64,000 nt of DNA from NCBI RefSeq assembly GCF_003003355.1, contig NZ_PVTQ01000002.1, positions 186,001 to 250,000 of the forward strand. The letters run 5' to 3'. Below the pieces are notes generated by a model. That model had not been told where the DNA came from, did not search any database, and worked only from the letters and a program-made list of their open reading frames with translations. This DNA is from Donghicola tyrosinivorans. Lineage in GTDB: Bacteria; Pseudomonadota; Alphaproteobacteria; Rhodobacterales; Rhodobacteraceae. The position numbers were made by a program, and so were the translations under genes. Positions 8,551 through 17,152 of this stretch are shown one piece after another (position 1 is the first letter of the stretch; every line of letters starts with the position of its first letter).

Positions 8551-8961
8551 TTAGAAAAGCGCCGCGACGAGCATGGTGGTGGTGGCCAGAAAGCCGACCG
8601 CCCAGATGTAGGAGCGCCACGGAACCCAAGCGAAGGCATAGGCGGGCACGTAGAGAATGCGGGCTGCGAGATAGGTCCAAGCACAGATTTGGGTGAGCGC
8701 TGTGGACTGGTCCGACAGGGTGGTGACCACGCAGGCGATGGTGAAGAGGATGAGCCCTTCGAAGTGGTTGTTCAGGGCGCGAAAGAGGCGGCCTGTGCGG
8801 GGGGAGACCTGCTCGATCAGGGGTTTGCCGAGGCGGTCAGGATCGCGGGGGCCGAGGGTTTTGCCGCGGCCGAGTTCAAGGTTCGCGGGGACCGACATCA
8901 GGATGTATTGGACCACTTGCAAGAGGGCCGCGAGGGTGAGGACGGTGAGTTCGGTGGTCAT
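8551..8961 (-). CDS. MAPEG family membrane protein
   Basis: A 136-residue protein with four hydrophobic helices. It matches the membrane-associated eicosanoid and glutathione metabolism (MAPEG) family, including the RALNNHFEGLILF block and the later AARILYVPAYAFAW block. Bacterial members are often glutathione transferase-like or of unknown role. The start is placed at MTTELTVL, one base after the stop of the sulfotransferase gene; an ATG 7 codons upstream would overlap that gene by 20 nt. It sits in the sucA-sucB-lpd operon, but no metabolic link is evident. Confidence 0.82.
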   Translation of the reverse strand: MTTELTVLTLAALLQVVQYILMSVPANLELGRGKTLGPRDPDRLGKPLIEQVSPRTGRLFRALNNHFEGLILFTIACVVTTLSDQSTALTQICAWTYLAARILYVPAYAFAWVPWRSYIWAVGFLATTTMLVAALF

Positions 8962-8962
8962 C

Positions 8963-9829
8963 TCAGGCAGCCTTTGCGGCATCGGGGTCGTAGTCGAACT
9001 GGGCGAAGTCGGGGCCGTAGATACGGGTGATCCGCTGGCGGACGGCGGGCGTTAGCAGGGCGTCTTTCGGTGTGCTGTCGGCGTTCTGGTTCGCAGCTTT
9101 GGCTTTGAAGGTCGCGGGCAGGGGTTGGTTCAGACGGGCGGCGACGTCTTTGAAGAACGTACCGAGGTCTTCGGTCTTGCCGATCAGGTGGGCATCAAAG
9201 AGCCCGGGCCGGATGTTGCCGTGCTGGGGGCGCCAGTGTGGGTTCACCTCTTGGAGGCCGCGGTTTTGAATGTCACTTGCGATGTAGTCGAGGAACTTCT
9301 CAAAACCGGTTGCGGTGCGGGGATCGTTGTCCCAGTCAAAGCCGACCATAGCGTTCATGCGCACGCGGTCCCAGGCGAACCAATGGCGGGCCATCTCATC
9401 CGATTTGCAGAGATACAGGTAGGCTGACACGGCGCGGGAATAGGGGTTGCGGACGGTGGTCAGGCGAAGGGCGTTGGCGAATACATCCTGACTGTCTTCG
9501 GTGTCCGCAAGGCTGCGGAACACATCGAATTCGGCCAGACGGTGCGCGACCACATCCGGATTGATGTCAAAGGGGACAAGGAGATGGGCGGATAGGGGCC
9601 GCCCGAACTCGAGTTCAAAGAGAAAGCGCTTGGTCGAGGAAGTGCCGGATTTTCCGTTGCCGCAGTAGAGCCAGCGTTTCGAGGCTGGAAAGAACTGTTG
9701 TTCCAGCCAACTCTGGGTCTCTTCCCGTGTCCGCAAGCGGGCAGGGTAGCGGTTGGCCCAGGCGTCCAGATTTTTCTGGCGCCCGGGACCGGAAAGCTTG
9801 GGCGTATGGAAAACGTCCCCCACGACCAT
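8963..9829 (-). CDS. Sulfotransferase family protein
   Basis: 288 residues with the two PAPS-binding signatures of family-2 sulfotransferases (PF03567): the phosphosulfate loop GNGKSGTSS (57-65) and the 3'-phosphate motif TVRNPYSRAVSAYL (125-138). It would transfer a sulfate group to an unknown acceptor, probably a carbohydrate. No signal peptide is seen, so it acts in the cytoplasm. It starts 10 nt after sucB and ends 1 nt before the MAPEG gene, so it is co-transcribed with TCA genes. No good ribosome binding site precedes the ATG, which suggests coupling to sucB translation. Confidence 0.8.
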   Translation of the reverse strand: MVVGDVFHTPKLSGPGRQKNLDAWANRYPARLRTREETQSWLEQQFFPASKRWLYCGNGKSGTSSTKRFLFELEFGRPLSAHLLVPFDINPDVVAHRLAEFDVFRSLADTEDSQDVFANALRLTTVRNPYSRAVSAYLYLCKSDEMARHWFAWDRVRMNAMVGFDWDNDPRTATGFEKFLDYIASDIQNRGLQEVNPHWRPQHGNIRPGLFDAHLIGKTEDLGTFFKDVAARLNQPLPATFKAKAANQNADSTPKDALLTPAVRQRITRIYGPDFAQFDYDPDAAKAA

Positions 9830-9839
9830 GCAACGCGCT

Positions 9840-11348
9840 TTAGATGTCCATCAGCAGGCGACGGGGATCTTCCAGCGCTTCTTTGACGCGCACGAGGAAG
9901 GTCACAGCGCCTTTGCCGTCGACGATACGGTGGTCGTAGGACAGCGCGAGGTACATCATGGGGCGGATTTCGACCTTGCCGTTGATGGCCATCGGACGAT
10001 CCTGGATCTTGTGCATGCCGAGGATACCCGACTGCGGGGGGTTCAGGATCGGCGAGGACATCAGCGAGCCGTAGACGCCGCCGTTCGAAATGGTGAACGA
10101 GCCGCCCTGCATCTCTGCCATGGACAGTTTGCCGTCACGGGCGCGGCGGCCTTTTTCACCGATCTCTTTTTCGATCTCGGCGAAGGACTTCTGGTCCACG
10201 TCACGCAGAACGGGAACAACTAGACCCTGCGGGGTGCCAGCTGCGATGCCCATGTGGACGTAGTTCTTGTAGACCACATCGGTGCCGTCGATCTCGGCGT
10301 TTACCTCGGGCACTTCTTTCAGAGCGTGCACACAGGCTTTGGTGAAGAACGACATGAAGCCCATACGGACGCCGTGCTTTTTCTCGAACGCGTCTTTGTA
10401 CTGGTTCCGGAGCGCCATTACCTCGGTCATGTCCACCTCGTTGTAGGTGGTCAGCATGGCTGCGGTGTTCTGGGCGTCCTTCAGACGGCGCGCGATGGTC
10501 TGGCGCAGACGGGTCATTTTCACGCGCTCTTCGCGTGCTGCATCGTCGGCGTTCGCGGTGCCACGGGGGGCAGCAGCAGGGGCAGGCGCGGCGGTTGCTG
10601 CGGCAGCGACGGCTGCGGCGGCCTTGGCCACGTCTTCTTTCATGATGCGACCGTCACGGCCCGAACCCTGAACCTGAGCGGCGGTCAGACCGGCCTCGGC
10701 CATGGCTTTCTTGGCGGCGGGCGCGTGCTCGACGTCTTTGCCGGTGCTGGCTGCTGCGGGTGCGGCAGCGGCAGGCGCGGCGGCGGGGGCAGCAGCGGCT
10801 GCGCCTTCGCCCGATGCGATCACGCCTAGTTTGCCGCCAGCCTCAACGGTGGTGCCTTCGGCAAACAGGATTTCGGTCAGAACGCCAGCTGCGGGTGCGG
10901 GCACTTCGACCGACACTTTGTCGGTTTCCAGCTCGCACAGCATTTCGTCTTGCGCGACGGTATCGCCGACCTTTTTGAACCAGGTCGAAACGGTGGCTTC
11001 GGTGACGGATTCGCCCAGAGTGGGGACCATGACGTCAACCGATGCAGCCGCCGCAGCAGCAGCGGGAGCCGCTGCGGGCGCCTTGGCTGCGGGTGCGGGC
11101 GCTGCGGCTTCGCCGCTGGCGCTGATGTTGGCCAGCAGAGCGTCAACGCCGACGGTCTCGCCTTCGTTGGCAACGATCTCGGCCAGAACACCGGCTGCGG
11201 GCGAGGGAACCTCGACGGTGACCTTGTCGGTTTCCAGTTCGCACAGCATTTCGTCAGCCTCGACACGGTCGCCGGGCTTTTTGAACCAGGTGGCGACAGT
11301 TGCCTCGGTCACGGATTCACCCAGCGTGGGGACACGGACTTCAGTCAT
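9840..11348 (-). CDS. sucB: Dihydrolipoyllysine succinyltransferase (E2 of 2-oxoglutarate dehydrogenase)
   Basis: 502 residues with two lipoyl domains in tandem (lipoylated lysines K42 and K144, both in ETDKVxVEV), separated and followed by Ala/Pro-rich linkers. A peripheral-subunit-binding domain with [15 protein letters not shown] comes next, then the catalytic acyltransferase domain ending in [13 protein letters not shown] with the active-site His and Asp. Classical E2o has one lipoyl domain, so the duplication is notable although I believe it is common in this family of bacteria. It transfers succinyl groups to CoA in the TCA cycle. It begins 3 nt after sucA. Confidence 0.95.
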   Translation of the reverse strand: MTEVRVPTLGESVTEATVATWFKKPGDRVEADEMLCELETDKVTVEVPSPAAGVLAEIVANEGETVGVDALLANISASGEAAAPAPAAKAPAAAPAAAAAAASVDVMVPTLGESVTEATVSTWFKKVGDTVAQDEMLCELETDKVSVEVPAPAAGVLTEILFAEGTTVEAGGKLGVIASGEGAAAAAPAAAPAAAAPAAASTGKDVEHAPAAKKAMAEAGLTAAQVQGSGRDGRIMKEDVAKAAAAVAAAATAAPAPAAAPRGTANADDAAREERVKMTRLRQTIARRLKDAQNTAAMLTTYNEVDMTEVMALRNQYKDAFEKKHGVRMGFMSFFTKACVHALKEVPEVNAEIDGTDVVYKNYVHMGIAAGTPQGLVVPVLRDVDQKSFAEIEKEIGEKGRRARDGKLSMAEMQGGSFTISNGGVYGSLMSSPILNPPQSGILGMHKIQDRPMAINGKVEIRPMMYLALSYDHRIVDGKGAVTFLVRVKEALEDPRRLLMDI

Positions 11349-11351
11349 TGT

Positions 11352-14315
11352 TTAGTTTCCTTCGACTGTCAGCGCTTCGTCGACGAGCGCGGCTTGTTGT
11401 GCTTTGTGTTGCGATGCCAGACCCGTTGCAGGCGATGCGCTGGCGGCGCGGCCGACGTAACGGGGACGGCCATGCTTTGCTTTGATGCGGCCCAGAACCC
11501 ATTCGATGTTGGGTTCGATGAAGGTCCATGCACCCTGGTTCTTGGGTTCTTCCTGACACCAGATCATCTCTGCGCCGGGGAAGCGTTCCAGTTCCTTGAC
11601 CAGCGAGATCGCGGGGAAGGGGTAGAACTGTTCGATACGCAGCAGGTAGACGTCATCGATGCCACGGGCGTCACGCTCTTCCAGCAGGTCGTAGTAGACC
11701 TTGCCCGAACACATGACCACGCGCTTGATCTTGTCGTCCGACACCAGCTGGGTGTCCGAGTTGCCGCGTTCCGCATCGTCCCACAGGACGCGGTGGAAGC
11801 TGGAGCCAGTGGTGAAGTCCTCGGCCTTGCTGATGCACATCTTGTGACGCAGCAGCGATTTCGGGGTCATCAGAACCAGCGGCTTACGGTAGCTGCGGTG
11901 CATCTGGCGACGCAGGATGTGGAAGTAGTTCGCCGGGGTCGAGCAGTTCGCCACGATCCAGTTGTCCTGACCACACATCTGCAGGAAACGCTCCAGACGG
12001 GCCGAGCTGTGCTCGGGGCCCTGACCTTCAAAGCCGTGGGGCAGAAGGCAGACCAGACCCGACATACGCAGCCATTTGCTTTCGCCCGAGCAGATGAACT
12101 GGTCGAACATGATCTGCGCGCCGTTGGCGAAGTCGCCGAACTGGGCTTCCCACATGGTCAGCGCGTTGGGTTCCGCCAGCGAGTAGCCGTATTCGAAGCC
12201 CAGAACCGCGTATTCCGACAGCATCGAGTCGATGACTTCATAGCGGGCCTGACCTTCGCGGATGTTGTTGAGCGGGTAGTAACGCTCTTCCGTGGTCTGG
12301 TCGATGAAGGCCGAGTGACGCTGCGAGAAGGTGCCGCGGGTCGAGTCCTGACCAGCCAGACGAACCGGATAGCCCTCGGTCAGAAGCGAGCCGAACGCCA
12401 GTGCTTCGCCGGTCGCCCAGTCAAAGCCTTCGCCGGTTTCGAACATCTGCTTTTTGGCTTCCAGCTGACGGGCAACGGTCTTGTGGATGTCCACAGTCTC
12501 GGGTGCGTGCACCAGAGACTTGCCGACCTCTGCCATCGTCTCGGGCTTAATGGCGGTTTTGCCGCGCTGGTACTTTTCGCCCTGCTTGTTCAGGTGCGAC
12601 CAGCGGCCATCCAGCCAGTCAGCCTTGTTCGGCTTGAAGGTTTTGCCGGTCTCGAACTCTTCGTTCAGATAGGCTTGGAACTGCGCCTTCATATCCTCGA
12701 TTTCGCCTTCGGGGATCAGGCCGTCCTTGACCAGACGCTCGGTGTAGAGCGAAAGGGTGGTCTTTTGGGTTTTGATCTTCTTGTACATCTGAGGGTTGGT
12801 GAACATGGGTTCATCCCCCTCGTTGTGACCGAAACGACGGTAGCAGAAGATGTCGATCACCACGTCCTTGTGGAACTTCTGACGGAATTCGGTCGCCACT
12901 TTGGCCGCGTGGACAACAGCCTCGGGGTCGTCGCCGTTCACGTGGAAGATCGGCGCTTCGACCATCAGGGCGATGTCGGTCGGGTAGGGCGAGCTGCGCG
13001 AGAAGTGCGGCGCGGTGGTGAAACCGATCTGGTTGTTCACAACGATATGCATGGTGCCGCCGGTGCGGTGACCGACCAGACCCGACATACCAAAGCATTC
13101 CGCCACAACGCCCTGACCTGCAAAGGCGGCGTCGCCGTGCAGCAGGATCGGCAGAACCTGTTCGCGGGACTTGTCACCCAGCTGTTCCTGCTTGGCGCGG
13201 ACCTTACCTAGAACGACGGGGTTCACCGCCTCAAGGTGCGAGGGGTTCGCGGTCAGCGACAGGTGGACCGAGTTGTCATCGAACGAACGGTCCGACGAAG
13301 CACCAAGGTGGTATTTCACGTCGCCCGAACCATCAACGTCCTCGGGCTTGAAGCTGCCGCCCTGGAATTCGTTGAAGATCGCGCGGTAGGGCTTGTTCAT
13401 CACGTTGGCCAGAACCGACAGACGGCCGCGGTGGGGCATGCCGATGACGATCTCTTTCACACCCAGCGCGCCACCGCGCTTGATGATCTGTTCCATCGCG
13501 GGGATCAGCGATTCACCACCGTCGAGGCCGAAACGCTTGGTGCCCATGTATTTCACGTGCAGGAACTTTTCGAAGCCTTCGGCCTCGACCAGTTTGTTCA
13601 GAATCGCGCGGCGGCCTTCACGGGTGAAGGTGATTTCCTTGCCGTAGCCTTCGATGCGCTCTTTCAGCCAGCTGGACTGCTCGGGGTCCGAGATGTGCAT
13701 GTACTGCAACGCGAAGGTGCCGCAGTAGGTGCGCTTGAGAACGTCAATGATCTGGCGCATCGAGGCGATCTGCAGACCAAGCACGTTGTCGATAAAGATC
13801 GGACGGTCCATGTCGGCTTCGGTGAAGCCGTAGGCATTGGGGTTCAGTTCGGGGTGGGGCTCACGGCCGTGCAGACCCAGCGGGTCCAGGTCGGCGGCCA
13901 GGTGGCCACGAATACGGTAGGCGCGGATCAGCATCAGGGCGCGGATCGAGTCCAGCACTGCGCGCTTGATCGCTTCGTCGGTAACTTCGACGCCTTTTTC
14001 GGCGGCTTTGGCTTTGATCTTGTCGCCAGCGCCTTTGGCTTCTTTGGCCGCTTCGGGCCATTCGCCAGTCAGAGCCCAAACGTTGTCGCCAGCCGGCATC
14101 GGCGGCCAGTCAGTACGGCCCCACGAGGCACCATCGGCCTCTTTCTTGACGTCGACCTCACCATCGCCAAGAGCGGCGAAGAAGGCCTGCCAGGATTCAT
14201 CGACCGAAGAAGGGTCGGTGGCATAACGGGCGTATAGCTGCTCGATGTACTCGGCGTTATGCCCCTGAAGGAAGCTCGAGGCATGGAACTGGTCGTTCGG
14301 GGATTGGTCGGTCAT
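11352..14315 (-). CDS. sucA: 2-oxoglutarate dehydrogenase E1 component
   Basis: 987 residues, full length for SucA. It starts with the short E2-binding N-terminal helix region (SFLQGHNAEYIEQLYARYATD), followed by the thiamine diphosphate-binding core with GMPHRGRLSVLANV and HLEAVNPVV, and ends with the transketolase-type C-terminal domain (EEPKNQGAW). It decarboxylates 2-oxoglutarate and passes the succinyl group to SucB. It is directly followed by sucB. A strong hairpin without a T-run precedes it. Confidence 0.97.
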   Translation of the reverse strand: MTDQSPNDQFHASSFLQGHNAEYIEQLYARYATDPSSVDESWQAFFAALGDGEVDVKKEADGASWGRTDWPPMPAGDNVWALTGEWPEAAKEAKGAGDKIKAKAAEKGVEVTDEAIKRAVLDSIRALMLIRAYRIRGHLAADLDPLGLHGREPHPELNPNAYGFTEADMDRPIFIDNVLGLQIASMRQIIDVLKRTYCGTFALQYMHISDPEQSSWLKERIEGYGKEITFTREGRRAILNKLVEAEGFEKFLHVKYMGTKRFGLDGGESLIPAMEQIIKRGGALGVKEIVIGMPHRGRLSVLANVMNKPYRAIFNEFQGGSFKPEDVDGSGDVKYHLGASSDRSFDDNSVHLSLTANPSHLEAVNPVVLGKVRAKQEQLGDKSREQVLPILLHGDAAFAGQGVVAECFGMSGLVGHRTGGTMHIVVNNQIGFTTAPHFSRSSPYPTDIALMVEAPIFHVNGDDPEAVVHAAKVATEFRQKFHKDVVIDIFCYRRFGHNEGDEPMFTNPQMYKKIKTQKTTLSLYTERLVKDGLIPEGEIEDMKAQFQAYLNEEFETGKTFKPNKADWLDGRWSHLNKQGEKYQRGKTAIKPETMAEVGKSLVHAPETVDIHKTVARQLEAKKQMFETGEGFDWATGEALAFGSLLTEGYPVRLAGQDSTRGTFSQRHSAFIDQTTEERYYPLNNIREGQARYEVIDSMLSEYAVLGFEYGYSLAEPNALTMWEAQFGDFANGAQIMFDQFICSGESKWLRMSGLVCLLPHGFEGQGPEHSSARLERFLQMCGQDNWIVANCSTPANYFHILRRQMHRSYRKPLVLMTPKSLLRHKMCISKAEDFTTGSSFHRVLWDDAERGNSDTQLVSDDKIKRVVMCSGKVYYDLLEERDARGIDDVYLLRIEQFYPFPAISLVKELERFPGAEMIWCQEEPKNQGAWTFIEPNIEWVLGRIKAKHGRPRYVGRAASASPATGLASQHKAQQAALVDEALTVEGN

Positions 14316-14339
14316 TTGGGTGCACCTGTTTAGGTTGGA

Positions 14340-14365
14340 CCCGCCCGAAGCGTCCTTCGGGCGGG
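14340..14365 (-). other. GC-rich hairpin between sucD and sucA
   Basis: A perfect 11-bp stem, CCCGCCCGAAG (14340-14350) with CTTCGGGCGGG (14355-14365) and a 4-nt loop. No T-run follows on the minus strand, so it is not a standard terminator. It could be an mRNA processing or stabilising element that sets different levels of sucCD and sucAB. Confidence 0.6.
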
Positions 14366-14412
14366 CTGTGCGTTTTGGGTGATGCCCCCGAGTGGCGGGG
14401 CACCAGAAGGCC

Positions 14413-15300
14413 TTAGCCCAGTTCGATAGCCTTCAGAACGGCTTCGCCCAGGGTTGCGGGGCTATCAGCAACAATGATGCCAGCCGACTTCATGGCTTCG
14501 ATCTTGTCTTCTGCGCCACCTTTGCCGCCTGCGACGATCGCACCGGCGTGACCCATGCGACGGCCCGGAGGGGCGGTGCGGCCCGCGATGAAACCAGCTG
14601 TGGGCTTCCAACGGCCTTTTTTCTTCTGCTCTTTCAGGAACTCGGCTGCTTCTTCTTCAGCCGAACCACCGATCTCACCGATCATGATGATCGATTGGGT
14701 TTCGGGATCGTCCAGGAACATATCCAGCACGTCGATGTGCTCGGTGCCTTTGATGGGGTCGCCACCGATGCCGACTGCGCTGGACTGGCCCAGACCTGCG
14801 TCCGAAGTCTGTTTCACAGCTTCGTAGGTCAGGGTACCCGAGCGCGACACAACGCCGACCGAGCCACGCTTGTGGATGTGGCCGGGCATAATGCCGATTT
14901 TGCAGGCGCCGGGGGTGATGACACCGGGGCAGTTCGGGCCGATCAGGCGCGACTTGCTGTCGATCAGGGCGCGCTTCACCTTCATCATATCCAGAACCGG
15001 GATACCTTCGGTGATGCAGACGATCAGTTCCATTTCCGCGTCGATGGCCTCGAGGATCGAGTCCGCTGCGAACGGCGGGGGAACGTAGATCACGGTCGCG
15101 TTGGCTTCGGTCACGTGCTTTGCTTCGTGAACCGAGTTGAACACGGGCAGGTCCAGATGGGTCTGGCCGCCTTTACCGGGGGTGACGCCGCCGACCATTT
15201 TGGTGCCGTAAGCAATGGCCTGTTCGGTGTGGAAAGTACCCTGCGAGCCGGTCAGGCCCTGACAGATGACTTTGGTGTTTTCGTCGATGAGGACTGCCAT
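14413..15300 (-). CDS. sucD: Succinyl-CoA synthetase alpha subunit
   Basis: 295 residues. It has the CoA-binding Rossmann domain ([14 protein letters not shown]) and the ligase domain with the phosphorylated active-site histidine H251 in [10 protein letters not shown]. With SucC it makes ATP or GTP from succinyl-CoA. It is separated from sucC by a small lipoprotein gene and followed by sucA. Confidence 0.97.
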   Translation of the reverse strand: MAVLIDENTKVICQGLTGSQGTFHTEQAIAYGTKMVGGVTPGKGGQTHLDLPVFNSVHEAKHVTEANATVIYVPPPFAADSILEAIDAEMELIVCITEGIPVLDMMKVKRALIDSKSRLIGPNCPGVITPGACKIGIMPGHIHKRGSVGVVSRSGTLTYEAVKQTSDAGLGQSSAVGIGGDPIKGTEHIDVLDMFLDDPETQSIIMIGEIGGSAEEEAAEFLKEQKKKGRWKPTAGFIAGRTAPPGRRMGHAGAIVAGGKGGAEDKIEAMKSAGIIVADSPATLGEAVLKAIELG

Positions 15301-15362
15301 CTTGGCGTTCTCCTAATTAGTTTGACGTATTGCGCGGATCGGAACCCGCGCGGTGTTGTTCG

Positions 15363-15599
15363 TCAGTCAAAAGCTGTGCGTGTCACTATCTGGTCTTGCG
15401 AGGCGCTGTACCCTTGCGGGACGTAGCCTATCGGACCTGGCGCCGCATCGATCGGGATACCCGACAAGGCGGTGGGCTGCTGGCCCGCAGGATACTGGAT
15501 AAAATCTTCGTCCTGGCTGGCCCCCGCCGCATGTTCGGGGGCGTTATAATTTACACAGGCCGAAAGAAACAAAACACTCGCAAAAACAGCAACACGCAT
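15363..15599 (-). CDS. Small lipoprotein between sucC and sucD
   Basis: 78 residues with a short signal sequence and lipobox, LSAC with Cys15 as the lipidated residue. The mature part is Pro/Gly/Ala-rich with no recognised domain. It starts 7 nt after sucC and is on the same strand, so it is part of the suc operon. The family is unknown to me. The lipobox and tight spacing support a real gene despite its small size. Confidence 0.72.
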   Translation of the reverse strand: MRVAVFASVLFLSACVNYNAPEHAAGASQDEDFIQYPAGQQPTALSGIPIDAAPGPIGYVPQGYSASQDQIVTRTAFD

Positions 15600-15606
15600 T
15601 CGGTAA

Positions 15607-16800
15607 TTAACCTTTCACAGCTTTAACAATCTTCTCTGCACCATCACTCAGGTTGTCAGCGGCGATCACATCAAGACCAGAGGTGTTGATGATTTCCTTG
15701 CCCTTTTCTACGTTGGTGCCTTCCAAACGGACAACCAGCGGAACTTTCAGGCCGACTTCCTTAACGGCGGCGATCACGCCCTCGGCGATCACGTCACAAC
15801 GCATGATGCCACCGAAGATGTTAACCAGGATACCCTTAACATTGGGGTCCGAGGTGATGATCTTGAACGCTTCGGTCACTTTCTCTTTGGTGGCGCCGCC
15901 ACCAACGTCGAGGAAGTTTGCGGGCTCAGCGCCGTAGAGTTTGATGATGTCCATGGTGGCCATCGCCAGACCTGCGCCGTTCACCATGCAGCCGATCTCG
16001 CCGTCCAGCGCGATGTAGTTCAGGTCGAACTTCGAAGCTGCCAGTTCTTTGGGATCTTCTTCGGTTTCGTCGCGCAGAGCTGCAACATCTGCGTGGCGGT
16101 AGACAGCGTTGCCGTCAAAGCCAAGCTTGGCGTCCAGCACCTTGAGGTTGCCGTCTTCCATGACGATCAGCGGGTTAATCTCCAGCATCTCCATGTCCTT
16201 CTCGACGAAGGCGGTGTAGAGCTGGCCCATCAGTTTCACGCACTGCTTGACCTGACCACCTTCCAGACCCAGGGCGAACGCGATGCGACGGCCGTGGTAG
16301 GGCTGGTAGCCGGTTGCAGGGTCAACCGAGAACGACAGGATCTTTTCGGGGGTCGACGCTGCGACTTCCTCGATGTCCATACCGCCTTCGGTCGAGCAGA
16401 CAAAGCTGATGCGGCTGCTGACGCGGTCGACCAGAAGGGCAAGGTACAGCTCGCGGCTGATGTCCGAACCATCTTCGATGTAGATGCGGTTCACCTGCTT
16501 GCCTGCGGGGCCGGTCTGGTGGGTAACCAGAGTACGACCCAGCATCTTCTTGGCTTCTTCCGCAGCCTCTTCGACCGACTTGGCAAGGCGGACACCGCCC
16601 TTTTCGCCAGCGTCAGCTTCTTTGAACTTGCCTTTGCCACGGCCACCGGCGTGGATCTGAGCTTTCACAACCCACAGGGGGCCGTCCAGCTCGCCAGCGG
16701 CAGTTTTGGCGTCTTCGGCCTTGAGCACGACGCGGCCGTCGCTGACCGGTGCGCCGTATTCGCGCAGCAGAGCCTTGGCCTGATATTCGTGGATGTTCAT
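15607..16800 (-). CDS. sucC: Succinyl-CoA synthetase beta subunit
   Basis: 397 residues, ADP-forming type. The N-terminal ATP-grasp domain ([33 protein letters not shown]) is followed by the C-terminal ligase domain ([17 protein letters not shown]). It supplies the nucleotide-binding subunit of succinyl-CoA synthetase. It is the first gene of the suc block, with AGG about 5 nt before the ATG and a tandem pair of palindromic operators upstream. Confidence 0.97.
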   Translation of the reverse strand: MNIHEYQAKALLREYGAPVSDGRVVLKAEDAKTAAGELDGPLWVVKAQIHAGGRGKGKFKEADAGEKGGVRLAKSVEEAAEEAKKMLGRTLVTHQTGPAGKQVNRIYIEDGSDISRELYLALLVDRVSSRISFVCSTEGGMDIEEVAASTPEKILSFSVDPATGYQPYHGRRIAFALGLEGGQVKQCVKLMGQLYTAFVEKDMEMLEINPLIVMEDGNLKVLDAKLGFDGNAVYRHADVAALRDETEEDPKELAASKFDLNYIALDGEIGCMVNGAGLAMATMDIIKLYGAEPANFLDVGGGATKEKVTEAFKIITSDPNVKGILVNIFGGIMRCDVIAEGVIAAVKEVGLKVPLVVRLEGTNVEKGKEIINTSGLDVIAADNLSDGAEKIVKAVKG

Positions 16801-17152
16801 GGACCTGTCCCATCTTGCTGAAATTCCTGACCTGTATACGCGCCAGATTCCTGCGGATTAAGACAAAACTGCGCGGGCAGGCGTGAAATAGCCGATTTTC
16901 TGGCATTTGTGATCACAGGCTTAAAACGTGTGATCACAAATCGGGAGCCGCCTGAGTCTGTTCGAGAATATGTTACCGCGAACGGGGGCGAGTCGGCCTT
17001 TGCATCCACAAGAATGGCGATTCACATACGATCGGATTGTTGGCTATATCCACCGTGTGCCGTCGGGTATGCGGTGGTTCTATAGTTTCAGTGGCCTTGC
17101 GCAAAGGCCAAAAGCCAGCTTGACTGTAGGTAAGGGTAACGTAGGCAGGACC
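16801..17152. other. Divergent intergenic region, sucC / glycosyltransferase
   Basis: 352 bases with no convincing gene. It holds the sucC leader, the paired TGTGATCACA sites, and about 200 bases in which the frame of the plus-strand glycosyltransferase is open but lacks protein-like content. I see no clear -10/-35 promoter for sucC. Confidence 0.6.
16908..16938. promoter_or_regulatory. Paired TGTGATCACA operators upstream of sucC
   Basis: Two perfect 10-bp palindromes TGTGATCACA, at 16908-16917 and 16929-16938, lie 21 bp apart centre to centre, two helical turns. The near site is about 110 nt upstream of the sucC start. The same pair with the same spacing occurs in front of sdhC. They have no gap between half-sites, unlike the CRP/FNR family (TGTGA-N6-TCACA). 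The binding protein is not identified. Confidence 0.7.

Noticed and set aside
10950-13211. 753-codon open frame on the plus strand opposite sucA and sucB
   Set aside because: It is the mirror of highly conserved, full-length sucA and sucB on the minus strand, with no family resemblance and repetitive Gly/Val/Phe-rich content typical of antisense frames in GC-rich DNA.
16970-17152. Longer N-terminus for the glycosyltransferase (ATG at 16970)
   Set aside because: The extra 61 residues do not look like part of the fold, which begins at SWAIVMTAKEPA. A GTG at 17153 with GGCAGGA upstream gives a natural start.
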